A stretch of DNA of 59,070 bases from Candidatus Aminicenantes bacterium (lineage in GTDB: Bacteria > Acidobacteriota > Aminicenantia > UBA2199), in NCBI GenBank assembly GCA_011049425.1, contig DSBM01000107.1, positions 1 through 59,070 of the forward strand, in the 5' to 3' direction. The translations under genes and the position numbers were made by a program. Under the pieces are notes generated by a model. That model ran no database searches, had not been told where the DNA came from, and saw nothing but the letters and a program-made list of their open reading frames with translations. This document shows, in pieces, positions 41,276 through 50,789 of the stretch; within the stretch, counting starts at the first letter, position 1, and each line of letters begins with the position of its first letter.

Positions 41276-42847
41276 TTATTCTTGGGATTTGGGCACGACA
41301 ATCCGTTGGCTGCGCGAAACGGACAGTCCGGTGTGGCGATCTTCGGCCGAGAAGTAGATGCGATAGGGACCGGGTCGCGGGAATTTCAATGCCAGCGACA
41401 CATCCAGCAGGGGATCCGGGACGGAAAAGCGGCGCTCGAATTCAAGGGTTCCTCCCCCCAGGGACTCCGCGGTGAGCCAGACCTGGACGGAGGAGTGAAG
41501 TACGCCGTTATTCATGCGTACCGCGTATCCGGAGAGCACGAAATTCAGGCGGTCGGGGCGGCACTGGAAATCCACCAGTTTAATTTCGTCTATTTCACTG
41601 AGCAGGAGACGTTCCTGGTGAAATACCTCCAGGGTTTCATTTTGAATGCGCACGTCGATTTGCCTGAGGTCACGGACCTTTTCTGTTTCCATGCGTTGGG
41701 GGGCATACGTAATGCGATAATATACATCTTCCGCGTTTACCAATCGCGCCAGGGCCCGGTCGGCCTGGTTGTCGCTGACAATCCGGCCTCCGGTGGCGCG
41801 GGCGATGCGCTCGAAAGCCCATTTCCAGTCCGAAAACACATCCCGAATGACCAGGTATTGAGAATGGTCGACGCCACGGGAACGAGAATCCATTTTTACC
41901 AGTTGGTAAGTGGCCCCGGCCTGGATGAATGCCTGCTCAATATCGGCCAACTGCGTGGTGGTGTTGCGAGGGCTGTTCATGGCGCGAATCATTTTCTGGG
42001 CGAATCCACGCAACTGGTTAACGTAATCCGGGTTTTCAAAGCGCATCATCAGGTTTGCATAGGGGTGCAGGGCCGGAAAAACCGGCTGCTGGAAAAAGAC
42101 CAGGGCCCATTTTTCGTTTTTCATGGATTTGAGGGCATTGGCCAGATTGCCCAGCCTGCGTTGACCGGCTTCCAGGTGGCGTTGCTGAAAGCTGCGCCAT
42201 TCCGTCTCAATGCTGTTTGTGAATTCGTTAAATACGCGTTGGAAGGTCAGGGATTCGGGTTCGTCCGAACCCTGGCGGCTGCGGAACTTCGGCACAAAGT
42301 CATCGCACAAAGCCTTAAAATGACGGGCCGTGGCGGTGATGTCCTGCTCAATGCGCCGGGTCCATTGCACGACATGCTGATTGAATGTCCCCAGGGCTTG
42401 CGCCGCCTCATCCCGATTGTTAATGATTTGGGATACCGTCGGCAGCATCAGTATGACGGTGTCTCCGTCACGGTATACGTGTTCAAACAGGTAATTCAAC
42501 GATTGGGTCAGCGAGTCGTTTTGCTGCCAGATCCAGAAGTAGACCAGTATCACCCGGGGGGCTTTTTTCTGAAATGCATCGTTGCCGGACAGGTCGACCG
42601 TACCCAGGCGCCGGCGGATTTCCGTGCAACTGGTTATGGGTACGGGTCTTTTGTACTCAAAGACTGTGAAATCCTCTGCTTTCAGGCCGGCCCTGGGGAT
42701 ACCGTCCCGGGTTAAGGCGCGAACAATCAACTCCATCCGACTGACCCGGACGTATTCCTCTATTTGATCGCTGTCGGTCACAGGCACGCGTGCCGTCGAC
42801 ATTATGGTCAGCATGACCAACAGGACAGGCAAGCGGACAATTTTCAC
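41276..42847 (-). CDS. VWFA-related exported protein, paralogue 1
   Basis: A 523-residue exported protein of the VWFA-related type common in Acidobacteriota. A signal peptide (about 1-19) is followed by a motif EYVRVSRMELIVRALTRDG (about 31-49), a VWA-like region from about 90 (VILVYFWIWQQND), and a C-terminal beta-rich domain. The MIDAS DxSxS motif is replaced by YFWIWQQND, so metal-dependent ligand binding is doubtful. It starts with GTG after GGAGG and overlaps paralogue 2 by 4 nt. The two share layout and many motifs and arose by tandem duplication. Confidence 0.85.
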   Translation of the reverse strand: MKIVRLPVLLVMLTIMSTARVPVTDSDQIEEYVRVSRMELIVRALTRDGIPRAGLKAEDFTVFEYKRPVPITSCTEIRRRLGTVDLSGNDAFQKKAPRVILVYFWIWQQNDSLTQSLNYLFEHVYRDGDTVILMLPTVSQIINNRDEAAQALGTFNQHVVQWTRRIEQDITATARHFKALCDDFVPKFRSRQGSDEPESLTFQRVFNEFTNSIETEWRSFQQRHLEAGQRRLGNLANALKSMKNEKWALVFFQQPVFPALHPYANLMMRFENPDYVNQLRGFAQKMIRAMNSPRNTTTQLADIEQAFIQAGATYQLVKMDSRSRGVDHSQYLVIRDVFSDWKWAFERIARATGGRIVSDNQADRALARLVNAEDVYYRITYAPQRMETEKVRDLRQIDVRIQNETLEVFHQERLLLSEIDEIKLVDFQCRPDRLNFVLSGYAVRMNNGVLHSSVQVWLTAESLGGGTLEFERRFSVPDPLLDVSLALKFPRPGPYRIYFSAEDRHTGLSVSRSQRIVVPKSQE

Positions 42848-44448
42848 GGTCTTTCGCCTCCAGTAGGTTCGACGAGGCGCTTGTCGGGCAGGATGACCTG
42901 GATTACCTGATTCTCTTCCACGTTGTGGCCGGTGAATCGATCTTCCGCGTGAAAATGGAGCCGGTAATGGCCGGACCGGGGGAAATGGATGGCCATGGAA
43001 ACCTGCAGAAAGGGTTCAGCAGTATTGAAATCACGCGTAAATGTCTGGATCTCCTTTTTCCCGGATTCAGCGGTGATGCGAACCCGGACATCTGATTGCA
43101 AATGTTCGCCTTCCAGGCGCACGGCGTATCCGGTCAGTATGAATTTGAGGCGGGTGGCATCGCAGTGGAATTCTGCCAGGCGGATCTCTTCCACTTCGCT
43201 CAAGCGTATGCTGCGTACATGGTGGATGCGGACCCGGGGGCGGCTGGAAGTGATGACCAGGCGGCGTTGATCCTTATCATTTTCGTTTCCCTCCAGGGCG
43301 GGACGGTAAGTCAGGCGGTAGTAAACATCCTCGGCATCCGCCACTCGCCGCAGGCCGCGGTCGGGGATGTTGTCGCTGATGATTTTTCCGCCGGTGGCCC
43401 CAACCAGGCGTTGAAATGTCCATTGCCGATCCGAAAAAACCTCTCTCAAGGTCAGATCCGGATAAGCGTCCGCTTTATCGTTGTGGGTGTCCATGCGAAT
43501 CAGGTGAAAAGTGGTGTTGCAGCGGAGGAAAGCCTGTTCAATGGCCTGGAGCTGGACTTCCGGTTCATGGGGTGAGTTCATGGTGCGAATCATCTCATTT
43601 GAGAAATTTCTCAGTTGTTCGGCCTGTCCGGGATCTTCAAACCGGGTCCAGATCAGCGCGTTGGGGTGCATGGTGGGGAATGTGGGGGGCTGAAGAAAAA
43701 CGATGGCCCATTTCTGGTGCTTGATGCCGTGCATCAGTTCGGCCAAACGCTTGAAATTGCGGTTGGGGATATTCAGGAAACTGCCGCGGAAAAATTGCCA
43801 ATCACCCAAAACCGAGTTTCTGAATGTTTCGAAAGCGCGCCTGAATCCCCAATCGCTGTCCGCCGTCCGCATGAGCCTTTCATTCTCGACTAAATCGCGA
43901 AGCAGGCGGTTCAGGTTGGCGACAATGCTTTCCAGGCTCCGTGAGCGCTGCCGGGTCCATTCCTGCAGGTCACGTTCGAACTCTTTGCGGATAGCTGGAA
44001 TATCATTGCGATGCTGAATCACGCGGGTAGTGGTGGGCAGGGAAAGCACCAGGGTATCCCCTTCGCGATAGATCTGATCAAAGATGCTGTCCAACGCTTT
44101 GGCATACACTTCGCTGTCCTGCCAGACCCAGAAGTAGACGAGAAAGAAGCGGGGAGTTTGCGGAAACCGGCCGATTGCGGTTGAATCACTGTTGATGCGG
44201 CGCTTGACTTCAACGCAACTGGTAATGGGGACGGAAAGACCGTTCTCGCTGATGGCAAAGTCCTTTTTCGTTAATCCGGACAAGGGAGTTCCCCGGGGAT
44301 CAATCACCCGTACGATTAATTCCAGCTGGTTGACCCGGACATACTCGCGGATCTGTTCCTGAGGGAAAGCGGCGCCGGTGGTGATCATTAGAATGAGAGA
44401 GAAAAACAACAGGATATCGAGCCGACGGTGGCGAAAAATTGCGTTCAT
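42844..44448 (-). CDS. VWFA-related exported protein, paralogue 2
   Basis: A 534-residue protein with the same domain order as paralogue 1: signal peptide (about 10-30), EYVRVNQLELIVRVIDPRG, then FFLVYFWVWQDSE in place of the MIDAS, PITSCVEVKRRI, EDVYYRLTYRP, and a C-terminal beta-domain. AGAGG precedes ATG 44448. It belongs to the sigma-factor operon. Its function is unknown; the strong conservation of the VYFWxW segment in both copies suggests it is functional. Confidence 0.85.
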   Translation of the reverse strand: MNAIFRHRRLDILLFFSLILMITTGAAFPQEQIREYVRVNQLELIVRVIDPRGTPLSGLTKKDFAISENGLSVPITSCVEVKRRINSDSTAIGRFPQTPRFFLVYFWVWQDSEVYAKALDSIFDQIYREGDTLVLSLPTTTRVIQHRNDIPAIRKEFERDLQEWTRQRSRSLESIVANLNRLLRDLVENERLMRTADSDWGFRRAFETFRNSVLGDWQFFRGSFLNIPNRNFKRLAELMHGIKHQKWAIVFLQPPTFPTMHPNALIWTRFEDPGQAEQLRNFSNEMIRTMNSPHEPEVQLQAIEQAFLRCNTTFHLIRMDTHNDKADAYPDLTLREVFSDRQWTFQRLVGATGGKIISDNIPDRGLRRVADAEDVYYRLTYRPALEGNENDKDQRRLVITSSRPRVRIHHVRSIRLSEVEEIRLAEFHCDATRLKFILTGYAVRLEGEHLQSDVRVRITAESGKKEIQTFTRDFNTAEPFLQVSMAIHFPRSGHYRLHFHAEDRFTGHNVEENQVIQVILPDKRLVEPTGGERP

Positions 44449-44483
44449 GGTACCTCTCTTGGTTATGGTCTCCAGAGCCCCTT

Positions 44484-45497
44484 TCATGGTTGATCTGTAG
44501 CTTCACGGCCGGTTGAGCCGGATCCGGGTAAACGGTTCAGCCTTTGCAGCCAGTATTCGGCTTTGGCCCTCACCATGGAATCCGGATCCACCCGAACGAT
44601 GCGTTTGAGTTCGGGAACGGCCCGGCTGGAATGGAAACGCGTGATCAGCACGAGAAGATCTCCCCGCAGTTTCGCCGACTCGGTGGCGGCGAATTCCCGC
44701 AGCAATGCTTCCCAGGCGAACCCTGGTTTTATGCTGGTGAGGATTTCAATGGCGGCACGGCGAACGTGGGCGTCGCTTTCCAATGCAGGATCCGCGGCGT
44801 TTATCAAGTGCTTCAGGTGCTTGCGATCACCGGCGCGGATCTGATCGCACCAAAGATCCAGACGCAAGACACGGGCATCATCCGACCAGGGCCCCTCAGC
44901 GTAATTTTCCAGCAGGCGGCTGAGCATTGTCAGTGCCCGCCGGCGCATGACCGACGCCTCGTTCCGTTGATTCCTGGAGCGGCGGAAACAGGCATAGGCA
45001 TTCCAGAAAAGAGCTTCTTCCAGCAGCGGGCTTTCAATGAAATTCATAATGAAAAAATCAAGCGCCTGTTGCGCCGATTCCCACTGGTGGTTGTACAGGT
45101 GGACTTTGCCTTCAGCCAGGATATCAGGCGCTTTGATCTCCAATTTTAGAACGACCGGCATCAACTCTCTTTTATCTTGTTGCCATGATATGGTCAGGTG
45201 GTAGATCTCGGACAAGGCGTTGGGATTCACGGCCTGGATTTTCCACTTGCCTGGTTTGACCTGGCGAAACCGCCATTCCCCAAGCGTGTTTGACCGCGTC
45301 TGGCGGGGATTGGCAGCTGAACCGGAAGCGCTCAGCAGTATGACCCGGGCGCCGGTTACGGCCGCGCCGTTGGCGTCTTCCACCCGGCCGCGAAGATCAA
45401 ATGCAACCCGCGGTTCCGTGGCTGGATTCGTAACGGCGGTTGCCAGCACGGATCCAGATAAAATTGAGATGGCGATAAAGCTAGATAACCGGTGCAC
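44484..45497 (-). CDS. Exported carboxypeptidase-regulatory-like and HEAT-repeat protein
   Basis: A 337-residue exported protein. A signal peptide (about 1-20) precedes a carboxypeptidase-regulatory-like beta-sandwich (FDLRGRVEDANGAAVTGARV, about 30-115), then helical TPR/HEAT-like repeats to the end. GTG 45497 is taken as start because GGAGG stands 6 nt before it; the open frame extends to 45698 inside the anti-sigma gene. It overlaps the anti-sigma gene by 17 nt and precedes paralogue 2 by 35 nt. Confidence 0.8.
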   Translation of the reverse strand: MHRLSSFIAISILSGSVLATAVTNPATEPRVAFDLRGRVEDANGAAVTGARVILLSASGSAANPRQTRSNTLGEWRFRQVKPGKWKIQAVNPNALSEIYHLTISWQQDKRELMPVVLKLEIKAPDILAEGKVHLYNHQWESAQQALDFFIMNFIESPLLEEALFWNAYACFRRSRNQRNEASVMRRRALTMLSRLLENYAEGPWSDDARVLRLDLWCDQIRAGDRKHLKHLINAADPALESDAHVRRAAIEILTSIKPGFAWEALLREFAATESAKLRGDLLVLITRFHSSRAVPELKRIVRVDPDSMVRAKAEYWLQRLNRLPGSGSTGREATDQP

Positions 45498-46203
45498 GTT
45501 CAGCCTCCAAACGGGAATCAGGGCCATCGCCGGATAACAACAGGCGGATGCGTTCCAACATGCGTCGCTCGGCAATGATTCGTGGCAACCACTCCGGATC
45601 CCACTGGAATGTCGCGGAGTGGTTACGGATTTCCTGCAACAGCAGGGATGTTTCTTCCAGTATAAGTTGCGCTTCCGGGGAGATGTGTTCAACTCCACTC
45701 AAGCAACGGTTCTGAAACAACAGGCGGTCGAGTGTTTGTTTTCCGGGTACGGATGCGACAGTGACGGGAAGTCCCTTGTTTCCAGTGTCCAGGAGCAGGA
45801 GTTCCAGGTCCCCGAGGTACTGGTTCCATTCACTCCGGGTCACGACCGCTTGAGGCAGTGTTGTCGCTGACGGGGGAGCCTGCCGGCGGTTCAACCAGAG
45901 CCCGGCTCCCAAACCAATGGCGAAAATCAAAAAAGCGGCCGCCAAACGCAGCAGGTGGATGGGCCGGGTTTGTAGCGGCTTTTCCAGGTTTGCCCGGATC
46001 CGCCTCCAGGTGGCGTCTCCAGTGACGGCGCGGGGTTCCATGAGCGCCTGTGTCAGTTCATGCATCAGGTGTCTGGTGTGCGTGTACGCTTTGGCGCATT
46101 GTGCACAATCGCGCAGGTGTTCGCTGATCCTTTCCCTCTCATTGGCGGAAATCTCACGGTAGTAGAACAAATGCATCCTGCGGCGGACGGCATTACACTT
46201 CAT
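45481..46203 (-). CDS. Zinc-binding transmembrane anti-sigma factor
   Basis: A 240-residue anti-sigma factor. The N-terminal zinc module has Cys3, His29, Cys33 and Cys36 (EHLRDCAQCAK). A membrane helix spans about 85-104 (AAAFLIFAIGLGAGLWL). The periplasmic part is helical. It overlaps the sigma-factor gene by 11 nt, the classic arrangement, and should hold the sigma factor at the membrane until a signal releases it. Confidence 0.9.
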   Translation of the reverse strand: MKCNAVRRRMHLFYYREISANERERISEHLRDCAQCAKAYTHTRHLMHELTQALMEPRAVTGDATWRRIRANLEKPLQTRPIHLLRLAAAFLIFAIGLGAGLWLNRRQAPPSATTLPQAVVTRSEWNQYLGDLELLLLDTGNKGLPVTVASVPGKQTLDRLLFQNRCLSGVEHISPEAQLILEETSLLLQEIRNHSATFQWDPEWLPRIIAERRMLERIRLLLSGDGPDSRLEAERAPVI

Positions 46204-46867
46204 CGGTATCTCCAGGGCTTGTGATCTCCCGGCGCAGCCGCCGGACAGCGCGGTAAAGGTGGCGTTTAACCGTTCCTTCCGTGCATTTCATGATAACGGC
46301 GATTTCGCGGATGGGCAGGCCGTTGAAGTGTTTGAGGACCAGGGCCATGCGTTGCTTGGCCGGCAGGCGGGTCAAAGCGGCACGCAAAAGCTTTCGTCTC
46401 TGCTCTGTTTCGGCCAGGGATTCCGGGGAATCGAAGCGATCAGATACCTGTTCGGAATCAAGCAGATAGAACTCTTCCATATGGATGCGACGGGTTTTGC
46501 GGCGGCGCATGGAATCCAGGCAGGCATTGGATACGATGCGATACAACCAGGTGCGGAATGAGGCCCGTTCCGCCCGGAAAGAGGCTATATTGCGGAAAGC
46601 CCTTAAAAACGCTTCCTGGATTAAGTCTTCACTTTCCGCACCGCCACCGGTGAAACGCCAGATCAACGCCTGGACCATCGGGCGATGAATGCTGTACAAT
46701 TGTCTCATAGCCTGGTGATTTCCGGCTTTGGCTAGATAAACCAATCCGGCGACCTCCTCTGTATTGTGATCATAGTTTGGACGCGATGAAGGGTCGTTGG
46801 GTTGACTTCCCGGCTGCGGCTTGTTTCGCTCGGATGGATTCATGCGCGTTGCTCTTTGAACGGACAT
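46193..46867 (-). CDS. ECF-family RNA polymerase sigma factor
   Basis: A 224-residue sigma-70 ECF factor. Region 2 is at about 50-115 (SEDLIQEAFLRAFRNIASFR and FRTWLYRIVSNACLDSMRRR), and region 4 at about 150-215 (LTRLPAKQRMALVLKHFNG and CTEGTVKRHLYRAVRRL). The N-terminal 40 residues are an extra polar tail. It probably controls this operon and other genes. The region between it and the TPR gene holds two hairpins. Confidence 0.94.
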   Translation of the reverse strand: MSVQRATRMNPSERNKPQPGSQPNDPSSRPNYDHNTEEVAGLVYLAKAGNHQAMRQLYSIHRPMVQALIWRFTGGGAESEDLIQEAFLRAFRNIASFRAERASFRTWLYRIVSNACLDSMRRRKTRRIHMEEFYLLDSEQVSDRFDSPESLAETEQRRKLLRAALTRLPAKQRMALVLKHFNGLPIREIAVIMKCTEGTVKRHLYRAVRRLRREITSPGDTDEV

Positions 46868-46879
46868 TGCGGTGGGGTT

Positions 46880-46915
46880 GTGAGTGATGGCTCACTCCGA
46901 TCCCACGAGTCGTGG
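46880..46915. promoter_or_regulatory. Two hairpins upstream of the ECF sigma gene
   Basis: GTGAG-TGATGG-CTCAC (46880-46895) and CCACGA-G-TCGTGG (46903-46915) lie between the TPR gene stop and the sigma start. They could be an operator or attenuator; there is no T tract. Confidence 0.4.
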
Positions 46916-46919
46916 CGGT

Positions 46920-49409
46920 TCATGGTGCGCCATCTCCTTGATCCACCGGCTTTTCGGCATGCAAGCGCCGCAGTTCACGTTGGAGTTCCGTGATGCGCCT
47001 TTTTAAAGCCGGGAACAGGGGCGGGGCATCAGACTCCGCCTCATTCAGGATTTGGTTGTAGACTTCAAGGGCAGCGTGGGGTTTTCCCGCATTTTCCAAA
47101 GCCTGGGCGGCGAAAAGGAAAGGGATCGGATCATACGGAACCAATTTTCCTCCGGCCAGGTACGCCCTTACGGCTGCTTCCGTTTCGCCGGCGATAAGGT
47201 GGGCGTTGGCCAGGGAGAGATGATAGGCCGCCTCTTCCGGAACCAGGTTCACGGCATGCAGGAAATCCCTTTTTGCGGCCGCGGTGTGACCGGACACCAG
47301 GAGTACGATGCCGCGGAAATGGCCGGCCTCATGATGGTCCGGTCGGATCTGCAGCACCCGGTTGAATTGCATTAGGGCCGATTGATTTTCCCCGGCCAGG
47401 AAATGGGTCAATCCCAGTTGAAAAAGCGGTTCGGGTAGACCGGGTGATCGTTCAACCGCTTTGCGGATGTGAATGACCGCCGCCTCGTATTGATGCATCC
47501 AGCGGTGAATCAAACCACTGACCATCCAGTAATGGGGATTGTCTGGCTCGCGTGCCAGGGCGTGTTTCAGGTCGGAAACAGCTTCCGGAAGACGCTGCTG
47601 CATTGCACGGGCCATGGCTCGTCCAGCCCAGGCCTGTACTTTTCCCGGGTCCAATGCCAGTGCGCGGGTAAAATCCGCTTCCGCGACTTCGGGATCATTG
47701 GTTTCCAAAGAGACTTTGCCGCGCATGATAAGGGGCTCGGGGTTGAGGGGAAGGCGTTTGATCAGGAGGGAAAAGTCACTCTTCGCGGACGGCAGGTTCC
47801 CCATGTGGAATCGGGCCCGTCCGCGGTCGGACAAGGCGCTTGAATCACCCGGGTCGACTTTGAGAATTCGGCTGTACTCTTGCGCGGCCCGGGCAAAATC
47901 ACGGTTCAGGTAGAAGGCCGCCGCCAGTTGACGGCGTGAATCACTTCTTCGCGGGTGTCGGGCCAGCGCGCGGTGGAAAGAGCGGATGGCCATGAAAAGG
48001 TTGCCCTGTCGGGCATACACCACTCCGAGATCGTGCAATGCGCTGGACCAGGTGGGTTTCAGCCGTACGGCGCGTGTCAGGTCCCTTTGCGCCGAGATCG
48101 GATTGTTGATGTGAAAATGGCAGACACCCCTGAAATACCAGGCGTCGCCGGCATCTGTTTCGTTGTCAATCGCGCGGGTGAAAAAGCGTATCGCCGTGCG
48201 CCATTTTTCCTGGAACATGACGATGACGCCTTGATTAAACAGCGAATCAACATGATGCGGATCTCGCTCTAGTGCGGCCGCAAAGGATTGGCCGGCGGCA
48301 TCGATTTTTCCTTTGACGGCCAGAACGATGCCTCGGTTAACAAGCGGCTCCGGCCAGGCGGGATCGATTTCTTTTGCCCGATCCAAACATTGCAGCGCCG
48401 TCCCGTGATCCTTTTGCAGGGCGGCAATAACACCCTGTTGATTCCAGGTTTCCGCAAGTTGCGGGGCTCTGGAAACCGCGTCCATGGTGTCTGTTCCCGC
48501 TTGACGAGCCCGCGCCAGTGACAACAGGGCATTGCCGCGGAACAGGGTGATCATTCCATTGCGTGAAGGCGGTGAATGCCTCAGTGCCGTACTCCATGCC
48601 GGGACGGCCCGGCGTGGGCGATGCTGCAGAAAATGGCAGATCCCGCTTGTGAAAAGCGCCAGGTCACGGCAATGTTGTTTCCAGTCGGATTGCAGGGTGA
48701 AACGTCCCGGAAGAGGGCATGTAGCCGGCCGCAACTGTTTGTGGAGACGTTGCTTTGTTGCGGCAGTGCGGATGGTGTTTTCGGCAAGGCGTACGTGCAT
48801 GACCACGACGACCGCGTCTGCTGTTGCCCCGTACCAGCCCCAGATAACCATGTCGGCTCGATGCCGCCTCAACAGGGTGCTGGCTGAATCGCCGTCCAGG
48901 TTCTCGGCGATCGGTTTGTCGAGGTGGATGAGGCGGATATTCGGCTGGTCAATGGTTTCGCGCCTGATGTGATCCATCAGAACGGCGGATACCGGGTAGA
49001 GTTCCGGGCTGGGTCCTGTAAACCCCGTCACCACAATACGAAACGCATTGGTGCTCCTTTGGTGCAATGCGTGGTAAAACTGGAAACCTGCCGGCACCAG
49101 CAGGGCAAAGATCAGGATCAGGGCGTGAACTTTCGTCCAGAGTTTCAAAGGCCGGTCGCAGAGAAAACGGGAATGGTGGATGAGGGGAGAGTCGGTATCT
49201 ACCACAATGGCAAACAGCCAGCAGGCAGCGGCGAGAAAAAACTGCAGAACAAAACGTCTGCAACTGAGTGGGGTAAACACAATGGGAGCGGCCGCCGCCA
49301 ATCCGGATAGAAACAACAGTGCGGCGATGATCCGCAGAGATGGCTTGCGGCGAAACCACACATCTCTGCGCAGAAAGAATTTCGTGCGCAGCAATGGATA
49401 CCTGTTCAT
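46920..49409 (-). CDS. Multi-TPR membrane protein
   Basis: An 829-residue protein. Three hydrophobic helices lie between residues about 25 and 110 (IIAALLFLSGLAAAA, LQFFLAAACWLFAIVV, HALILIFALLVPAGF). A small alpha/beta region (about 120-215, with DMVIWGWYGA) follows, and then about 15 TPR units from 265 to the end (repeated A-x-x-x-FxxALxxxP-x-x-x). It probably scaffolds a complex. ATG 49409 is preferred over 49427 because the latter lies inside the -10 box and AGAGGT precedes 49409. It lies 52 nt upstream of the ECF sigma gene and may share its transcript. Confidence 0.82.
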   Translation of the reverse strand: MNRYPLLRTKFFLRRDVWFRRKPSLRIIAALLFLSGLAAAAPIVFTPLSCRRFVLQFFLAAACWLFAIVVDTDSPLIHHSRFLCDRPLKLWTKVHALILIFALLVPAGFQFYHALHQRSTNAFRIVVTGFTGPSPELYPVSAVLMDHIRRETIDQPNIRLIHLDKPIAENLDGDSASTLLRRHRADMVIWGWYGATADAVVVVMHVRLAENTIRTAATKQRLHKQLRPATCPLPGRFTLQSDWKQHCRDLALFTSGICHFLQHRPRRAVPAWSTALRHSPPSRNGMITLFRGNALLSLARARQAGTDTMDAVSRAPQLAETWNQQGVIAALQKDHGTALQCLDRAKEIDPAWPEPLVNRGIVLAVKGKIDAAGQSFAAALERDPHHVDSLFNQGVIVMFQEKWRTAIRFFTRAIDNETDAGDAWYFRGVCHFHINNPISAQRDLTRAVRLKPTWSSALHDLGVVYARQGNLFMAIRSFHRALARHPRRSDSRRQLAAAFYLNRDFARAAQEYSRILKVDPGDSSALSDRGRARFHMGNLPSAKSDFSLLIKRLPLNPEPLIMRGKVSLETNDPEVAEADFTRALALDPGKVQAWAGRAMARAMQQRLPEAVSDLKHALAREPDNPHYWMVSGLIHRWMHQYEAAVIHIRKAVERSPGLPEPLFQLGLTHFLAGENQSALMQFNRVLQIRPDHHEAGHFRGIVLLVSGHTAAAKRDFLHAVNLVPEEAAYHLSLANAHLIAGETEAAVRAYLAGGKLVPYDPIPFLFAAQALENAGKPHAALEVYNQILNEAESDAPPLFPALKRRITELQRELRRLHAEKPVDQGDGAP

Positions 49410-49425
49410 CGGTTTGACCTCTGGC

Positions 49426-49455
49426 ATTTTAGTCCAGGGCGCTTTGGGATTGCAA
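49426..49455 (-). promoter_or_regulatory. Promoter of the multi-TPR gene
   Basis: -35 TTGCAA (49455-49450), 18-bp spacer, -10 TAAAAT (49431-49426). Leader about 10 nt. Confidence 0.4.
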
Positions 49456-49552
49456 CCGCAGACGCAAGCCGAGTTCGGAATTCACGTTGCTTTAACCTGA
49501 TTTTCACAAGAAATTCATCAGACTGTTTTAGGTTTGGTGTGTGAGGACAAGT

Positions 49553-49759
49553 ATGACCGGTTATGCAAACAATCTTGAAAACGGTTTACCGGCTGAATAC
49601 TACAGCGATCTGGATCAATACCTGGCGGGGCGTCGCTTGCCCCTGAAGCTGGATGAGTTCATGGGTCTGGAATTCAGTTATTTTCTGAGTTGGCGGCACA
49701 ACCAGACCCCGATGAGGAGCCAACCACATCGAAAGAACCAGGCAACCGGAACGCGGTAA
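49553..49759 (+). CDS. Small hypothetical protein
   Basis: A 68-residue open frame beginning MTGYANNLENGLPAEYYSD with GAGGA 5 nt before the ATG. The N-terminal half looks protein-like (ordered acidic/hydrophobic mix, DQYLAGRRLPLKLDEF); the C-terminal 20 residues are polar and odd. No family is recognised. It could be a spurious frame; only the ribosome site and composition support it. Confidence 0.35.
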   Translation: MTGYANNLENGLPAEYYSDLDQYLAGRRLPLKLDEFMGLEFSYFLSWRHNQTPMRSQPHRKNQATGTR

Positions 49760-49811
49760 CCGTTTTCTCTCAGCTTGAATCATGTGAGTATATCGCTTTT
49801 CCCCTCCGGCA

Positions 49812-49840
49812 TTGATTTTTCTCAAAGGAATTGCTATAAC
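49812..49840 (+). promoter_or_regulatory. Promoter of the pilin-like lipoprotein gene
   Basis: TTGATT (49812-49817), 17-bp spacer, TATAAC (49835-49840), then a leader of about 40 nt containing GGGGAGG. Confidence 0.6.
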
Positions 49841-49888
49841 GTGGACTTTGAGGCGGAGAAAATTTACAAACCCGTCCGGGGAGGTTGC

Positions 49889-50776
49889 ATGAAATGGATG
49901 CGTGGCGGTGCGATCTGGTGGACTGCCGCGGTGTTATTGATGGTTGCCGGATGTCGCAATCGCACCCTGGACGTGGAGCGCGTAGAGAACCTGCTCGAAG
50001 ATCAGAGCATCCTGATTCAAAAATACATCGACGGCATTCAGATGGCCGGCAAGCTCGAGGATGTGACGGATCGCATGCAAGAATATTTATCCGGCATTCA
50101 TCGCCTTACCCCGGATATAAACCTCCATCTTGATGCGGCACGACGGTCCGGAAATGCATTGAAGGATCCACAGAAAAACGCTCTGGCCAGAATGGTCAGC
50201 ATTCTGAGGCTCATGGAGCATCTTGTTCAGATGGAGCTTCAGCGTTTTGGGAACCATTCGCGCATTGCCGAAATGCAGACCGCGCTGGTGGAAGCCTATC
50301 AACAAATCGATGTCGCGGATCTGCCGGTAAAGGAAGAACGGATTCGTCAGGCCTATAACGATTTGCTGGAAGGGCGAATCCACGGAGATGGCGCGCTGGC
50401 AAATCTATCTCGCCACCTGGGCCGGGCCAGCCTGACATCCAAGTTGAAAATCACCATGCACACCCTTACCGAACTGGGTAAAGCGCTGGCTCAATATGTT
50501 GAGGAATACGGTTACGCCCCGGAGATTGATTCCATAAATGACTTGCACCTCTACCCCCGTTTTGCCCCCTATTTTCGGAACCTGATAATCAAGGACGCCT
50601 GGGGGAATGATCTTTACTATCGGTCCGACGGGGCGCGCTTCTGGATTGCCTCAGCCGGAAGTGACGGCAAATTCCAGGGTTTTGATCAGGAAGGTGTGTA
50701 TCGGGATTACTTTGGCCGTGACCTCATTTTTTCCGGCAAACGGTTCGTGTTCTGGCCGGATTTTCGCCGATCCTGA
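49889..50776 (+). CDS. Lipoprotein with C-terminal GspG-like domain
   Basis: A 295-residue lipoprotein (lipobox LMVAGC, Cys22). Residues 25-190 are helical. The C-terminal 110 residues resemble the soluble part of type II secretion major pseudopilins (KDAWGNDLYYRSDGARFWIA followed by SAGSDGKF), but there is no pilin methylation site or N-terminal pilin helix. Thus it may be a detached pseudopilin fold used in another role. GGGGAGG precedes the ATG. Confidence 0.75.
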   Translation: MKWMRGGAIWWTAAVLLMVAGCRNRTLDVERVENLLEDQSILIQKYIDGIQMAGKLEDVTDRMQEYLSGIHRLTPDINLHLDAARRSGNALKDPQKNALARMVSILRLMEHLVQMELQRFGNHSRIAEMQTALVEAYQQIDVADLPVKEERIRQAYNDLLEGRIHGDGALANLSRHLGRASLTSKLKITMHTLTELGKALAQYVEEYGYAPEIDSINDLHLYPRFAPYFRNLIIKDAWGNDLYYRSDGARFWIASAGSDGKFQGFDQEGVYRDYFGRDLIFSGKRFVFWPDFRRS

Positions 50777-50789
50777 CCTGTTTTTCCAA

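Noticed and set aside
49586-49825. Minus-strand 79-codon frame opposite the small hypothetical gene
   Set aside because: No ribosome site or protein-like composition; the plus-strand frame has better support, though weak.
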